Position numbers and translations under genes: made by a program. Positions 31,649-43,482 of a DNA stretch of 64,000 bases are shown here, in pieces (the stretch's first letter is position 1; the number at the start of each line of letters is the position of its first letter). This DNA is from Lepus europaeus (lineage: Eukaryota; Chordata; Mammalia; Lagomorpha; Leporidae), in assembly GCF_033115175.1 (NCBI RefSeq), contig NC_084834.1, positions 42,452,077-42,516,076 of the forward strand, given 5' to 3'. The notes under the pieces were generated by a model. The model saw only the letters and a program-made list of their open reading frames with translations. It made no database searches and was not told the DNA's origin.

Positions 31649-32842
31649 TTTTATTAAACTTTTATTTAATGAATATAAATTTCCAAAGTATAGCTTATGG
31701 GTTACAATGGCTTCCCCCCTCCCATAACTTCCCTCCCGCCCACAACCCTCCCCCTTTCCGCTCCCTTTCCCCTTCCATTCATGTAAAGATTCATTTTCAA
31801 TTCTCTTTGTATACAGAAGATCAGTTTAGTATATATTAGGTAAAGATTTCAACATTTTGCCCATATAGCAACATAAAGTGAAAAAACTACCATTAGATTA
31901 CTAATTATAGCATTAAATAGCAATGTACAGCACATTAAAGACAGAGATCCTACATAATTTTTTTTCAAATTAATTAATTTTCTATGCCATTTCCATTTTA
32001 ACACCAGGTTGTTTTTTTTTTTTTCATTTCCAATTCTCTTTATATACAGAAGATCACTTCAGTATATAATTAGCAAAGACCTCATCAGTCTACGCCCACA
32101 CAGAAACGCAAAGTATAAAAATATTGTTTCAGTACCAGTCATAGCATCACTTGGCTTTAGACGACACATTAGGGACAGATCCCACATGGGGTGTAAGTAC
32201 ACAGTGACTCCTGTTGCTGACTTAACAATTTGACACTCCTGTTCATGGCGTCAGTAATCTCCCTAGGCTCTAGTCATGAGTTGCCAGGGCTATGGAAGCC
32301 TTTAGAGTTCGCTGACTTTGATCTTATTCCGATAGGGTCATAGTCAAAGTGGAAGTTCTCTCCTCCCTTCGGAGAAGGGTACCTCCTTCTTTGATGGCCC
32401 CGTTCTTTCCACTGGGATCTCACTCACAGAGATCATTCATTTAGGTCTTTTTTTTTTTTTCATGATATCTTGGCTTTCCATGCCTGCTATACTCTCATGG
32501 GCTCTTCTGCCAGATCTGAATGCCTTGAGGGCTGATTCTGAGGCCAGAGTGTTGTTTAGGACATCTGCCATCCTATGAGTCTGCTGTGTATCCCACTTCC
32601 CATGTTGGATCTTTCTCTCCCTTTTTGATTCTATCAGTTAGTATTAGCAGATACTTGTCTTGTTTGTGTGATCTCTTTGACTCTTAGACCTATCAGAGCT
32701 ATCAATTGTGAGCTGAAATTGATCACTTGGACTAGTGCGATGGCATTGGTACATGCCACCTGGGTGGGATTGTGTTGGAATCCCCTGGCACATTTCTAAC
32801 TCCACCATTTGCGGCCAGTCCGATTGAGCATGAAAAATTTGG
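31649..32842 (-). mobile_element. Rabbit L1 3' end, 5'-truncated, 15-bp perfect target duplication
   Basis: It begins with reversed poly-A and the L1 trailer (TTAAACTTTTATTTAATGAA, GGCTTCCCCCCTCCCATAAC) and stops at the truncation point CGATTGAGCATG. TACATTGGAAATTTT at 31634-31648 and 32843-32857 is identical, marking target-primed reverse transcription. It holds trailer and 3' region only, with no reverse transcriptase. It is very similar to the copy at 52737. Confidence 0.95.
32644..32834 (-). other. Open frame within L1 3' region, copy 2
   Basis: The same frame and stop (RDHTNKTSIC) as at 28797 and 53632, here cut at its 5' side by the L1 truncation. The upstream ATG at 32845-32847 lies in flanking target sequence and is fortuitous. 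Confidence 0.35.
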
Positions 32843-32857
32843 TACATTGGAAATTTT

Positions 32858-34140
32858 AAAAAGTTTTCTTCTTAGTGTCTAAGTAGACAATTTGTATTTA
32901 AAATAAGGGGCTCTGTAAATTGTGTGCTATTAACCAAATGTGCTAGTTTTGCCAGTTACATGCATTTTTACATGTTGCTGTGATGGAGACTTCAAATATT
33001 TGTTTAACTGCTTTTATATTTGGTTCAAGATATTGAGGAAGATGCAGTTATTGCCTAAATTAAGTGGAACAGATTTCAAATTGAACAATAATTAGAATAA
33101 CATAATGCAACCGTTTGTTAAGATAATATTTTGAAATATTAACCTTTGTTATCTTTTTGTTTTTGCTTTTTATTTAAGATCTTATTCCAGAAACCACGCA
33201 GCATTTCACAGTTTACTCAACAAAAGGATAGGACAATGCCAGAAAGCCAATACTTTATGAACCTACAAGCCACTTCCTAGATTTTGTTTTTATTCCACAG
33301 CCAATATTCACAGAGAAGAAGGAGACAGAGGATACAACAACAATCACAAAATCACCCCACAACTTAAATACGTATTTGGATAGAAATTTCCATGATGATT
33401 CATCTTTGTATTTCTGCAGTCATCAAAAGTAGAAAAAAAAAATTGCAGTTGAGATGGAAGTAGAAGACAGGGAAGATAGGGGATTATGGGTCTTCTGAGA
33501 GAGACCCTAAGCCCCATATCAGAACAATTTTGGAGAACATCAATATCTTCACTTAAGCTTGTAGGCTCATAAGGGCATAAGATATGTATCCATATCTCAG
33601 ATCTTCACAAACAGTAATGACCAAACACAGACAAGCTAACTAAAGCCAAGCAAAGCTTGAGAAACCTCACTGCATGCCATGGAATAGGTGAGGGTGAATG
33701 GCAACCTGGTTAGGTTACCATAGTTACAAAAATAAAAACTCAAGCTTCTAACTAAACTTGAATTTCAAATAAACAACTGGTTATCTTTTTATATGTGTGT
33801 ATTTCATGCAGTATTCGGATGTACTTATGCAAAAACATTCCTTTGTTCTTTAGTTGAAGTTCATACCTGTCAAACTCAGTATGGTTCAGGTAGGAATTTT
33901 AGATCTTAACTAATTAGGGGAATTTCATTGAAAATTTATGTATTATGCATGTATTATATATTCTAAATGTAGTAATATCAGTAATTAGAATTCAACAGTT
34001 TAAATCTGGACATACTGCTGGAGATTAGGCAATCATGTTGAGACAAACGATATTATATGCTTAAACAGTAATCTGAACTTGGTATGCTTTCTGGGGATGA
34101 CACTACAGAACAACAATACTTCCTATCTACCTAGTTTGAT
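32858..34140. other. Unique sequence
   Basis: No credible frame or named repeat. Acceptor-like sequences (TTTTTATTCCACAG near 33299) are present but no open exon follows. Confidence 0.45.
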
Positions 34141-34328
34141 TCCATTTTTTTTTTCTATCTTTTTTCCCTCCCACTACCGCTTTCTCCCATTCTCTCTTAT
34201 CTCTCTCTTCCCCCTTCCCTCTACTCCCTCCCTCCCTACCTCCCTCTTCTTCCCTCTCTCCCTTCTTCCTCCTTCATTCCTCCCTTCCTTCCTTCTTTCC
34301 TTCCTTCTCTCCTTCCTTCCTTCCTACT
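34141..34328 (+). repeat. Pyrimidine-rich low-complexity tract
   Basis: CT-rich with CCTTCCTTCC runs and few purines. The 89-codon frame across it is a by-product. Confidence 0.92.
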
Positions 34329-34334
34329 CTTGCT

Positions 34335-34690
34335 CATTCACAAAATAATTACTACTAAGCTACTCACATGCCTTAGGTATTGTTAGGTGGTAGAGATAAT
34401 CTAGGAAAATAAACAGCAAGATCCCTGTTTTGTGGAGCTGACATTCCAGTTAAGCAGAGAGAGAACATAAATAATAGGCATTATATGTCTATGGTGTTAA
34501 AAACTAATAAAGGCCAAGGGAAAAAATCTGCAGAGCAGAGCAAAGATGATTGGGAATAAGTGAGAAGAATGGCTGCAGTTTCTAAAACCAGTAGGTGTAT
34601 TTGTAAAAATAAGTTGAATGAGGACTAGAAGGAGGTGAGGGAGTTAACCTTGGGATAATCTCAATCCAATGGGATGCCTAGAGGTTTATC
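34335..34690 (+). mobile_element. Ancient dispersed repeat, family not assigned
   Basis: The order CATGCCTTAGGTATTGTTAG, GATCCCTGTTTTGTGGAGC, TGACATTCCAGTTAAGCAG, AATAATAGGCATTATATG resembles a widespread old mammalian repeat ('catgtgccaggcactgttctagg .. atccctgccctcatggagctgacattctagt'). A second, weaker copy is at 56010. I recall the pattern but not its family name. Confidence 0.45.
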
Positions 34691-34833
34691 CAGAGTAGGA
34701 GGAGGTTGTACCTCAGCTCCAGTCCCAAAATGGATAAAATGGAGGAATTCAAGAGTTGGGAAATTCTTTTAATATGCAAACTCGTCTCCTTGGTCCAGAA
34801 GATTCTAAAGAAATATAATGCATAGGTAAGTAT

Positions 34834-34944
34834 TCAGGAAGTTCATGAAAAATGAAATTTAAAGATAAATTTACTTTAGTGCAAAAATGTTGAAATCCAT
34901 AAATCATTTTTTTCATAATACATTCTCCATGAACTTTTTTGAAG
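34834..34944 (+). mobile_element. Mariner-type miniature inverted-repeat element
   Basis: TTCAGGAAGTTCATGAAAAATG at the left and, reversed, TTCAAAAAAGTTCATGGAGAATG at the right form about 22-bp terminal inverted repeats. The middle reads AAGATAAATTTACTTTAGTGC and TTGAAATCCATAAATC. Total 111 bp, no coding. The ends match those of the decayed mariner at 42808-45310. Confidence 0.75.
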
Positions 34945-35382
34945 TCCCCTGTATAAACCTTTCTTGTACAAGGGATTTTCTGTCCTGAAATTGGAAAATT
35001 AATTTCCCCCTAGTGATTGATACTTTCTTTGAAGAACATGCGGTAATATGATACCATAATGGATTAAGTACTTTGTCCTGCTGTGTTTCTCTGGCTCCTC
35101 AGTACATTCCAATGACCAGGAATTTATAATTAATTTCCTCAAAGGATTAGAATGAGACTACTAAAATAGCCTGGAGCCACATCTGTGGTTAAAACCCAAG
35201 TTTATGAAAGGATTATGTTGGGATCCTGATGGAGGAAAAGGGGGATATTAGAAAAGCAGTCTGAGAAAAAAACGATGTTTTTAGAATGAATGTGACAAGA
35301 CCAGGGTATTTTGATGCCAAGTATATGGTCACATAAAGCCAGTTCCCTGAGAAACTTCATACACAAAAACTAAATGGTTTCT
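34945..35382. other. Unique sequence
   Basis: No repeat or coding frame recognised. It lies just 3' of the candidate exon on the minus strand and would be intron if that exon is real. Confidence 0.4.
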
Positions 35383-35601
35383 TCACATACCTATGGATTC
35401 CATGGGGAATGTCTGTGATGATGGTAGTAGCTTCTTTCTGTTGCAAGTCTTGACAGTCTCACCATCTTGGATCAGACCCCAGTGGTTTTCTTCCTTAAAT
35501 TTATTTATAATTCTTTCATGCAAATAGTAGTTTTTAGCTTCCAATTGCACATTGACTTTTACATTAGCCAAAAATATCAGGAAAAGAACAAACGGTAACA
35601 T
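35383..35601 (-). CDS. Candidate first coding exon or chance frame (72 codons)
   Basis: Not in a recognised repeat. The minus strand starts MLPFVLFLIFLANVKV, a hydrophobic stretch with the form of a signal peptide, followed by a polar region (LEAKNYYLHERIINKFKEEN) and a single cysteine pair context (TC). Just before the stop the DNA reads CATAG|GTATGTGAAG, a good splice-donor match, which would skip the stop. Against it: the Kozak context is weak (C at -3), no second exon was found and I recognise no family. It could be an exon of a secreted protein, a dead exon or chance. Confidence 0.25.
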   Translation of the reverse strand: MLPFVLFLIFLANVKVNVQLEAKNYYLHERIINKFKEENHWGLIQDGETVKTCNRKKLLPSSQTFPMESIGM

Positions 35602-35949
35602 TGGTCTGTGTGATTCTTTTTAGAACTCAAATTTGTCTACACAGAGACACAAGAAAAGTTGTGTCTAACTTCACTAAGCTGCCAAGATCATATTTACCCA
35701 AAGGCACCTTAAAGTTCTACTGAGACACAGTCCCTTACCTCCAAGAATATGTAAATTAAATACCTGTAATATTAATAAAACTCATAAACACTAGTGATCG
35801 ACAAATTCTAGAGTCACTCTCAGTATCCTCTGGGGGGAAAAAAGTAAGAAAGAAGAAAAGCAAGCCTCGTTACAATTTCTGAATAGATTATGACAGTTAA
35901 CTGGAATGACAATTATAGACTTGGAATACTAATAATTTTAAATGAAGGC
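35602..35949. other. Unique sequence upstream of the candidate exon
   Basis: If the frame at 35383-35601 were an exon this would hold its 5' UTR or promoter. GGTAAATATGATC is only loosely TATA-like. Confidence 0.3.
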
Positions 35950-36298
35950 TGAGAACACAGGCTCTGTGGCGCAGAGGTGTAAGTTCCTTCTTGCAGCACA
36001 GGCATTTCGTAGACAAGTGCCTGTTTGAGTCCTGGCAGCCCTGCTTCTGTTCAGCTTCCAGCTAGTGTTCCTGGGAAAGCCGTAGATGATGGCTGAGTAT
36101 GCGGCCCCCTGCCACCCTTGGAGGAAACTAAGAGGGAGTTCTTGGCTCCTGGCTTTAGTCTGGCCCAGACCAGCTGTTGTTGCCATTTTAGGGAGTGAAG
36201 TTGTGGATAAAAAATTAGTTCCCTATCCAATCCCCTCTCTCCCACTCTCTCAGTTGTACTGACTTTTAAATAAATGAACAAATACATTTTAAAAACAA
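35950..36298 (+). mobile_element. Older CSINE
   Basis: ACAGGCTCTGTGGCGCAGAGG head, GCCTGTTTGAGTCCTGGC B-box region, CCCCCTGCCACCCTTGG, TTCTTGGCTCCTGGC, CT tract and AAATAAATGAACAAATAC tail. Confidence 0.88.
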
Positions 36299-36442
36299 AC
36301 AAGAATAAATGAATGATGAATAATTCAGAAAATATATCAAAATGAATTATCATACTAACTCGAACATGGGTAGGAAATCAGAGCCTTTGTTTATGTAGAA
36401 CTGATCATTGAGTAAGAAGACAATTAATAAAATTTTATGAGA

Positions 36443-36777
36443 GGGCCTGGCATTGTGGCATAGCAGGCAAAGCTACCACTTGCAATGCCAGCATCCCACG
36501 TAGATGCTGGTTAAAGTCTCAGCTGCTCCTCTTCCAATACAGCTCTCTGCTATGGCCTGGGAAAGGAGTAGAAGATAGCACAATCTCTTGAACCCCAGCA
36601 CCTACATGGGAGACATGGACAAAGGTCCTGGCTCCTGGCTTCAGATCAGCCCAGCTCTGGCCATTGCAGCCATTTAGGAAGTGAACCAGCAGATGGAAGT
36701 CCTCTCTCTCTCTCTCTCTTTGCCTATGTACCTCCATCTTGTTAATTAATTAATTAATTGATTACTCTTTAAAAAAA
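36443..36777 (+). mobile_element. CSINE
   Basis: GGGCCTGGCATTGTGGCATAG head, GATGCTGGTTAAAGTC, CTCCTGGCTTCAGATC, (CT)n, (TTAA)n and A tail. AATTTTATGAG (36431-36441) and AATTTTGTGAG (36791-36801) may be the duplication. Confidence 0.9.
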
Positions 36778-36801
36778 ACTTCATTTTGAGAATTTTGTGA
36801 G

Positions 36802-38365
36802 GCATGAGAATTGTAAAGAAGACTATAAAATGATAATCTAGCAAGTATTCAAAAATATAATTCAAGGATGATTATTAAAAAATTAAATTGTAAAGCAATC
36901 TTTACACTGCTCTCTGAATGATTCAGTTCTTTAGATACAATACAGCATCTTTAATATATTTACAAAATGTGCTTCCATCATTGAAACAATATGTATGCAA
37001 AAGATTGAGCACTAATTAAAGAGAAAATTGTATTTCTGAGTACAGATTATAAATTAAGTTTTGTAAATTATTGTGAACTACATCAAAATAACATTTTCTG
37101 TCTCAACTTCACCTAAGGAAATTGAAAATATCAAGTTTGAAAGAGAAATAATTTAAAATATAAGTGATTAATGGTATTTTCAATTTCATATACCTAACAC
37201 ATTTATTTCTCTGTCTTTTATTTCTAGTGGTTTCATTATGGCTAGAAATTATCCAGAAGTAAATGTCAATTTGAATTACTAATAAGATAATCTTTGAAGG
37301 AGTATAATTTTATGTTCTTGGCCATCTAACTTTCTTACTATAAAAGTACCAAGAATATTCATGGCTGGTAAAAAAAGATATTGCTTGAATTTATTATGAA
37401 TTATATGAATTTCTTTAAAGTTGTGCCAACTAGTTTATATTATAAGGTAGCCATATGGTCTTCCTTGGATTTTTTTTTTTTCTATCTCATAAAATTAGAA
37501 AAAAGTGTCATTTTCAATCTGAGTTTTACATTCTGAAAGTTAAGAATATAAAATCTATTTTGCTTTATTGAAATTTTAAAAATGACTACATAATGCACAC
37601 ATACACAAGCACATACAATTGTCACGTTAATTATTTATTCTCTATGTTTTCAAAGGTGGTATGATGATTGACTTAGATTTAACCACTAGACTTAATTACA
37701 GAGAGACAGGCAAATGCTCACACTTCAGACTTCATCCTTTAAGATGCTAAATCTACCACCATTTTTAACCTTGTATGTTTTTTGGATTCATTTTACATAA
37801 GACCTTCGGACATCTATTTCAGATTGAACTTGAGATTTTTATCATAAAATAAGAATCAAAAGATAGTTGAGGTAAAGAGAATAATGGATAAGTAAGTAAA
37901 TCAATAAAGTAAAATAAAGGTTTGTTATTTAACTTCAGTTGGCTAATAAAAATGTTAAAATATTGGAACTGCTGAATTTTGATTAGATAGATAGATAACC
38001 AGTAATAAGAAAGGATAACAAATAGTAGACCAGAAAAAAACTGGAATTTTATGAAAGGAGGATGAAATATGCAGAATTATAGAAAATAGGAGAATGTATG
38101 ACAGAATGTAGTAAATATGGGATATATAGTAAACCATTACATTAAAATAGTTATCCCTGAGATTTGAATTCATTCTAAAATATTTCACTCTAGGTGACAT
38201 GGTATATATAGAAGATAGCACGAAAATATAAAATTGTAACCTATGATTTTCACCAAATTTTCATTTTAGAACATGCTTTGTCACTGCCATAATTTCCCTC
38301 AACTTCTCATTGAAATATTGCTAAAGGCAAACAATCCATTAAAATTTTTAAAATAAAAAATGATA

Positions 38366-38407
<42 letters not shown>

Positions 38408-40660
38408 AGAACCTAATATGTGTTTTTATACTATATAAACAGTAAAATCAATTAAAATATTTAATAGATGATGGTGATTTACTCGTCATGTGACTTTTTT
38501 TTTTTAATTAGAAATAACATTATGAGGTGTTAGTTCTTACCCTAGTGGCTATATGGCTATATTCCTCAGAAATTAATATCTATATCCACCAGAAATGTCA
38601 TATTTTTGTTCCTTGAATACAGTTTTGAATTAGATGCATTATTGTACATTTACCCCCCCCCCTACAATACAAAATAGTTTTTTCCATTTGTCTATCGACT
38701 CAGCATTTGCAGAAAGCAATCATTTAAAATGTTGTTGAGAATTCACCTTTGGAATATAAACTTATGTGAACAAAACCTTTAGATAAATAAACCCGAACCT
38801 ACAGAGAAATCAATCCTGGAGATCAGGACTTACAAATATCCAACCAGTTCAGAGGATCAGTCATTAAAGAACTTGGTGTAGGAATACAATTGGAATGTGA
38901 GTTCTAAAGAAATTTACTAGATTAATTTTGACCTCGTATGAGAAATTATTCACTACAACTGTTTCAACTACGGATCAGAAAAGGACATTTAAAAAGTATG
39001 AAAAACAAAATGAGCATGAAAAAATATCAGCTTTCAATCCTAAAAGGTTTAAAGTGCAAGAGTAATTTAAGTATATTTATGTGGAAAATAGACCAAACAA
39101 TAAAACATTACTTTTGAGTCACCAATCCACCGTTTTCATCACCCTATTGGAAAAATATTAGCTCTTTGTTCTTTCATAATAAATTTAGGACAATTTTGAT
39201 GTCCAGCCACCCAAAGTTGACATTTTAAGTGAAATTGCATCAATCTACTGGTAAGTAAAAGAGAAATTGATGTAATAAAGTTGATTTTTCTATTCATGAA
39301 TATAAAACACCTATCTATTTAATTTTTAATAACTTAAAATAAAATTAAAAAGATATTTGATAATATTAAAATAATGCATCTCATTGATTTATTTCTATAA
39401 AAGGTGTTCATTTGAATGTTTATCTCAAAAATAACAGTCTGTTTATTAGTTAGTAGGTAGTATATGTGTGTACATACTACTGAAATTAAAATAGACTGAA
39501 ATATAGTTCTTCAGGTATCATATTGACAAATTACAAATGTTATCAAATATAGGAATTTTTTTTAATTTTAATCACGAAATTTGCAATCCTAATTGAGGGT
39601 CATTTAGTAAAATCTAACATGGTGATAAATTTACATATTTTGCTGTCTATAAATGTGGAGTAATTCAATTTATTGTATCACATAATGCCATCTTATGCAG
39701 ACATAAAGCAAATTTAAAGGTCTGTGTATGGTAATGAGAAAGGATCACTGAGAAAAATTATTAATTGACATAATGAATTGAAGAGCAGATTCTGTGATAT
39801 GTTACAGCTTCAGTGACTAAGGAACAAGAAGAGGAAGAATTTTCACTACATAACACATGATATATTCTTCATTCAGCTTATATTGAAAATTATATGAAAA
39901 TGTGAAGATGGTAAGTTGAAATAAAAGAGTTATGTAGATGACTACATCAAAAAAGAACATTTACAGTAGCAACAGTACTTTACTAAAATAGTACAGAATC
40001 AAATTATTTCTGTAAAATATTAGACTAGGGATACAGAAGAACTATTGTGCTAGTCTAAGAACTTCAAAGAAAAAGCTGAAGACATGGAAAACACAAAAGA
40101 CAGCAACAACTAGTGAAAGTAGATGATATAAATATTAACTAAAATTTGTATGTATTCATTAGTGCAACAGATTATTAAACAGAATTTTTTCTGTTATCTT
40201 AAAATTGACAATGTGGTCTCAAATCCAAAGACAAGACTTCATTACTTGCCCCACATCTATGACAAGCTTCAAAAGAGACAATGAATTCAGGTATGGAGGG
40301 TTTTGTCAGAGCTGCATCACAGTGTCTTTCACTGTCTTCACACTCTACCATTACCTTCATCTCAACATACAAGGCATGGGGGAGGCAGGTGGTGTGATAA
40401 GGGGAGAGTGCCATACAAATATGTTTTTGATCTAGCTATGAAGGTTGAGATTCCTATAAAGGCAGTTTCCTTTTCAGACACACTTTCAAGTCCAATGAGG
40501 CTGACTATGCTCTCAAAGAATCATTTGAAGAGATCAGGTTTGCCTTCAGGAGTGGAAGTGAGGCTTTGATGAGCTGCTCTATCTACATCTAGATGAAAAG
40601 GTTGGAATAACTGAACAGAAATTGAAAAATAAAACAGTAATTAAACTGAAATATCCTACT
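36802..40660. other. Long AT-rich unique stretch
   Basis: Nearly 3.9 kb without SINE or L1 that I can recognise, an unusual gap for this window. It contains the (TA)n at 38367. Short overlapping frames at 40199-40569 on both strands lack any family feature. Confidence 0.45.
38367..38405 (+). repeat. (TA)n microsatellite
   Basis: 39 nt of perfect alternating TA. Confidence 0.97.
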
Positions 40661-40673
40661 TTAATTCATTTTC

Positions 40674-40998
40674 AATTATTTTTCAAAGATTATTTATTTG
40701 GAAGGCAAGGCAACTGAGTAAGAGAGACAGACAAAAAGGGAGATTTTTCCATGTGTTGTTTCATTCCTTAAACTGTCACAAAAGTCAGCATGGGCCATAC
40801 AGGAGCCAAGAACTCCATCCTGGTCTCCCAGGTGGGTGGCATGGGCCCATGTGTTAGGGTCATTTTCCACTGGTTTCCGAGGTGCATCAGCAGGAAGCTG
40901 TATATGAAGTGGAGCAGCAGGGGAACAAACCAGTCCTCCAATATTGGATGCCATCTTTACACGCAGTGACTTAACCTGCTGTGCCACAATAGACACCC
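40674..40998 (-). mobile_element. Older CSINE
   Basis: Reversed: AAGATTATTTATTTGGAAGG, AGAGAGACAGACAAAAAGGG, CAGGAGCCAAGAACTCCATC, GAAGTGGAGCAGCAGGGG and CTGTGCCACAATAGACACCC head. ATTCATTTT flanks both sides. Confidence 0.88.
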
Positions 40999-41010
40999 CT
41001 TATTCATTTT

Positions 41011-42637
41011 TTGTCAGAGCAAAAATGTATCATCCCACTTCTGGGTGTACCACTGAGCATAGATTCACTGAGCTGTCTTGCTGATTGCCCAGTTTAAGAG
41101 GATGATCTTATTGGTGAAGGGAAAACACAGCTGCAAGATAGTGTGAGTGGAGAATAAATGGATTTTTAGTGGCATTTCCCTTGCCAGGTAACTCTGTACT
41201 TATCTGAGTCCATGGTGTCACATGAGAGAGGTACAATTGAAAAACCTGCTATAGAGAAGACACTGATGAGCATTTAGCATTACCAAGAGGTAAATGAATA
41301 ACTACCAAGGAAGTAAATAACATGAAAAACAGTTACATGAAATAGAATTTGCTTCTATAATTAAGGCCATGAGAAAGGGGAGAATGCCGGTGTTTCTGAA
41401 GCAGCCTACATGAACATACAACTCAGATCCAAAGGGACTGAACTGGAAGGAAGATTGAGAGGGTGGAGATAATGTCTCTCTATTACTCCAAGTCTCCAAG
41501 ATTACAAGTGTGGACAAGGCTTTGGGAAACAAAATGGAAAGACTCATTTTAAATAGGGCATGAATCTGGCATTTTAAAATGGTTGACTGTTTTATCACTG
41601 AATATAATCAAGAACTATGAAAACTGCCCCAAACATCTCTGGGGGCAGAAATTATTCTGAAAAGCATGCTTGAAAGCAGTCATTGGAGAAATATAAAATG
41701 TTTTTAAACTTGTATCTCGCTGCAGTTAAACTGCTAAATAAAGCAGTTACCCAAGGAAGCAATAGAAACAATTAGAGCAGAAATGGCAATAAAACCATGC
41801 CTGAAGAAAATAATTCAGACTTGAAAAAAATGAACACTCAAATTTACAATTTTGAAAGGGTCAAGGATCTTTGAAAAAAATCAGTGTTCAGTACTGGGGA
41901 TGTGGTTTTAGGTTGTCAAAGTCCACCGATATGAGCACAAAGCCATGTGGGGGAACTCCAGGGTCAGAGGCAGTTGTAATCAGAGAATGTGTGTTTATCA
42001 CAGAAAGTATTTGATAAAGATTATATATATATGTGACATTTTTTCCAAAGGTTCCTGTATCAAAATTTCAAATATGGCTTAATTTCCTTGTCTAAAATTT
42101 TAGCTCCCACAGCAAAATATTTTGGAAATTAAATACCTTCGCATACAAATAGAGTCACTAGATAAAACCTCTCAGGAATGACCAAAAGATGATAGAACTG
42201 ATTTAAAATATTACATAAAGATGCCCAATACAGGTTCATAAGGAAATACAGAGACAATTTTATTGGACTTGTAAACCATTGGCTCACAATTGTTAGAGAG
42301 GGAGCAGCTTTTGACTCCCTTCTCTAATCTGATGGGCCTATTGCAGATGTGACCTGAGATCAGCTCTCAGAGAGTCAATTGCAGAGAAGAGATTATTATG
42401 TGTCATGACTTATGTGAATATCACTTTGAACAATAGCCATTTGATGTTTTTCTCCCCATATCCTATTAGGGACTTTTAAGAAATCTGGTAAGTCATTGCA
42501 AGGCACAGAAAGGAGGTAGCAATGGTAGAGCAAGGGTTCAATACAAAGACAGCATGAGAAAGATATCAGATGAGAAGTCATAGTTAGAGACTAACTATGG
42601 ACAGGTAGTTATATAACAGGTAGTACTAACTATAGAT
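41011..42637. other. Unique sequence, nothing recognised
   Basis: 1.6 kb of moderate AT content. Frames of 61-98 codons on the minus strand show no domain or codon signal I can support. (TA)n near 42021 is short. Confidence 0.45.
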
Positions 42638-42764
42638 AGGCCCAGTTCTGGCCATTGAGGCCATTTGGGGAGTGAATCAGCAGGTAGAAGACTTCTTTTT
42701 CTGTCCATCTCTCCCTCTCTCTGAAGCTCTGCCTCTCAAATAAATAAATAAATCCTTAAGAAAA
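42638..42764 (+). mobile_element. CSINE 3' fragment
   Basis: Starts mid-body (GGCCCAGTTCTGGCCATTG), then GGGGAGTGAATCAGCAGG, CT tract and AAATAAATAAATAAATCC tail. 5'-truncated. Confidence 0.88.
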
Positions 42765-42884
42765 ATGCTGCTGAGTTGTAACTGTAACTGTTTTCCAAAG
42801 TAAAAATGAGTAGCTTCCAAATGATAGATGGAAAATGGAATACAAACATAAAATACAAGTTTCACTCAAGTTTCATCAAGTTCA

Positions 42885-43197
42885 AGATACTATTTATCTG
42901 AAGAGTAGAGTGGCAGAAAGAGCAAGAGAAACAGAGATCTTTCTTTCATCCATTGATTAATTCCCCAAATGCCTGAAGCTGGGTTAATCTGAAGCCAGGA
43001 TCCAGGAACTCCATCTGAGTCTCCCATGCGTTATGGTGATCCAAGTTTTTGGGCCAATATCCCCTTCCTTCCCAGGTGCATTAGAAGGAAGCTGGATTGG
43101 AAGCAGAGACAGAGGGAGAATTCAATATCAATCTCTTCAAAATGAGATGCAGGAAGTCCAAGCAGTGGTTTAAATTGCTGTACCACAATGTCTGCCA
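42885..43197 (-). mobile_element. Older CSINE inserted in mariner
   Basis: Reversed: ATACTATTTATCTGAAGAG, GAGAAACAGAGATC, CAGGATCCAGGAACTCC, TTTTTGGGCCAATATCC, GGATTGGAAGCAGAG and CTGTACCACAATGTCTGCC head. The mariner 3' sequence (TCATCAAGTTCAAG) lies left and its continuation (ACTTTTGTAAGTG) right. Confidence 0.87.
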
Positions 43198-43482
43198 CTT
43201 AAGCCACTTTTGTAAGTGATAATACCATTCAGTTGTTCAACCATAGGGATTTAAGGGTTGCAGGAATTTAACTATGTCAGCACAGTTTTTCTTATTGTTA
43301 TTAACTGAAGAAAATCATGTGCCCTTTAAAGAATTTTAAGATTAAGAAAGAAAAAGAAGTCAGAGAGAACCAAATCAAGCTAGATGGTGGATATCTAATG
43401 ACTTCCCATGATTAGCAACATGGCTGTGGTGATGAAGGGCTCCCTGGTGAAATCTTCCCTGGTGTTTTTTTGCTAAAGGTTT

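Noticed and set aside
31649..32842. Possible active full-length L1
   Set aside because: It is about 1.2 kb, lacks ORF1 and the ORF2 enzyme domains, and ends at a clear 5' truncation with target duplication.
40199..40569. Overlapping frames on both strands (71-88 codons)
   Set aside because: No domain, poor start contexts and frames on both strands equally open, as expected by chance in a slightly GC-richer patch.
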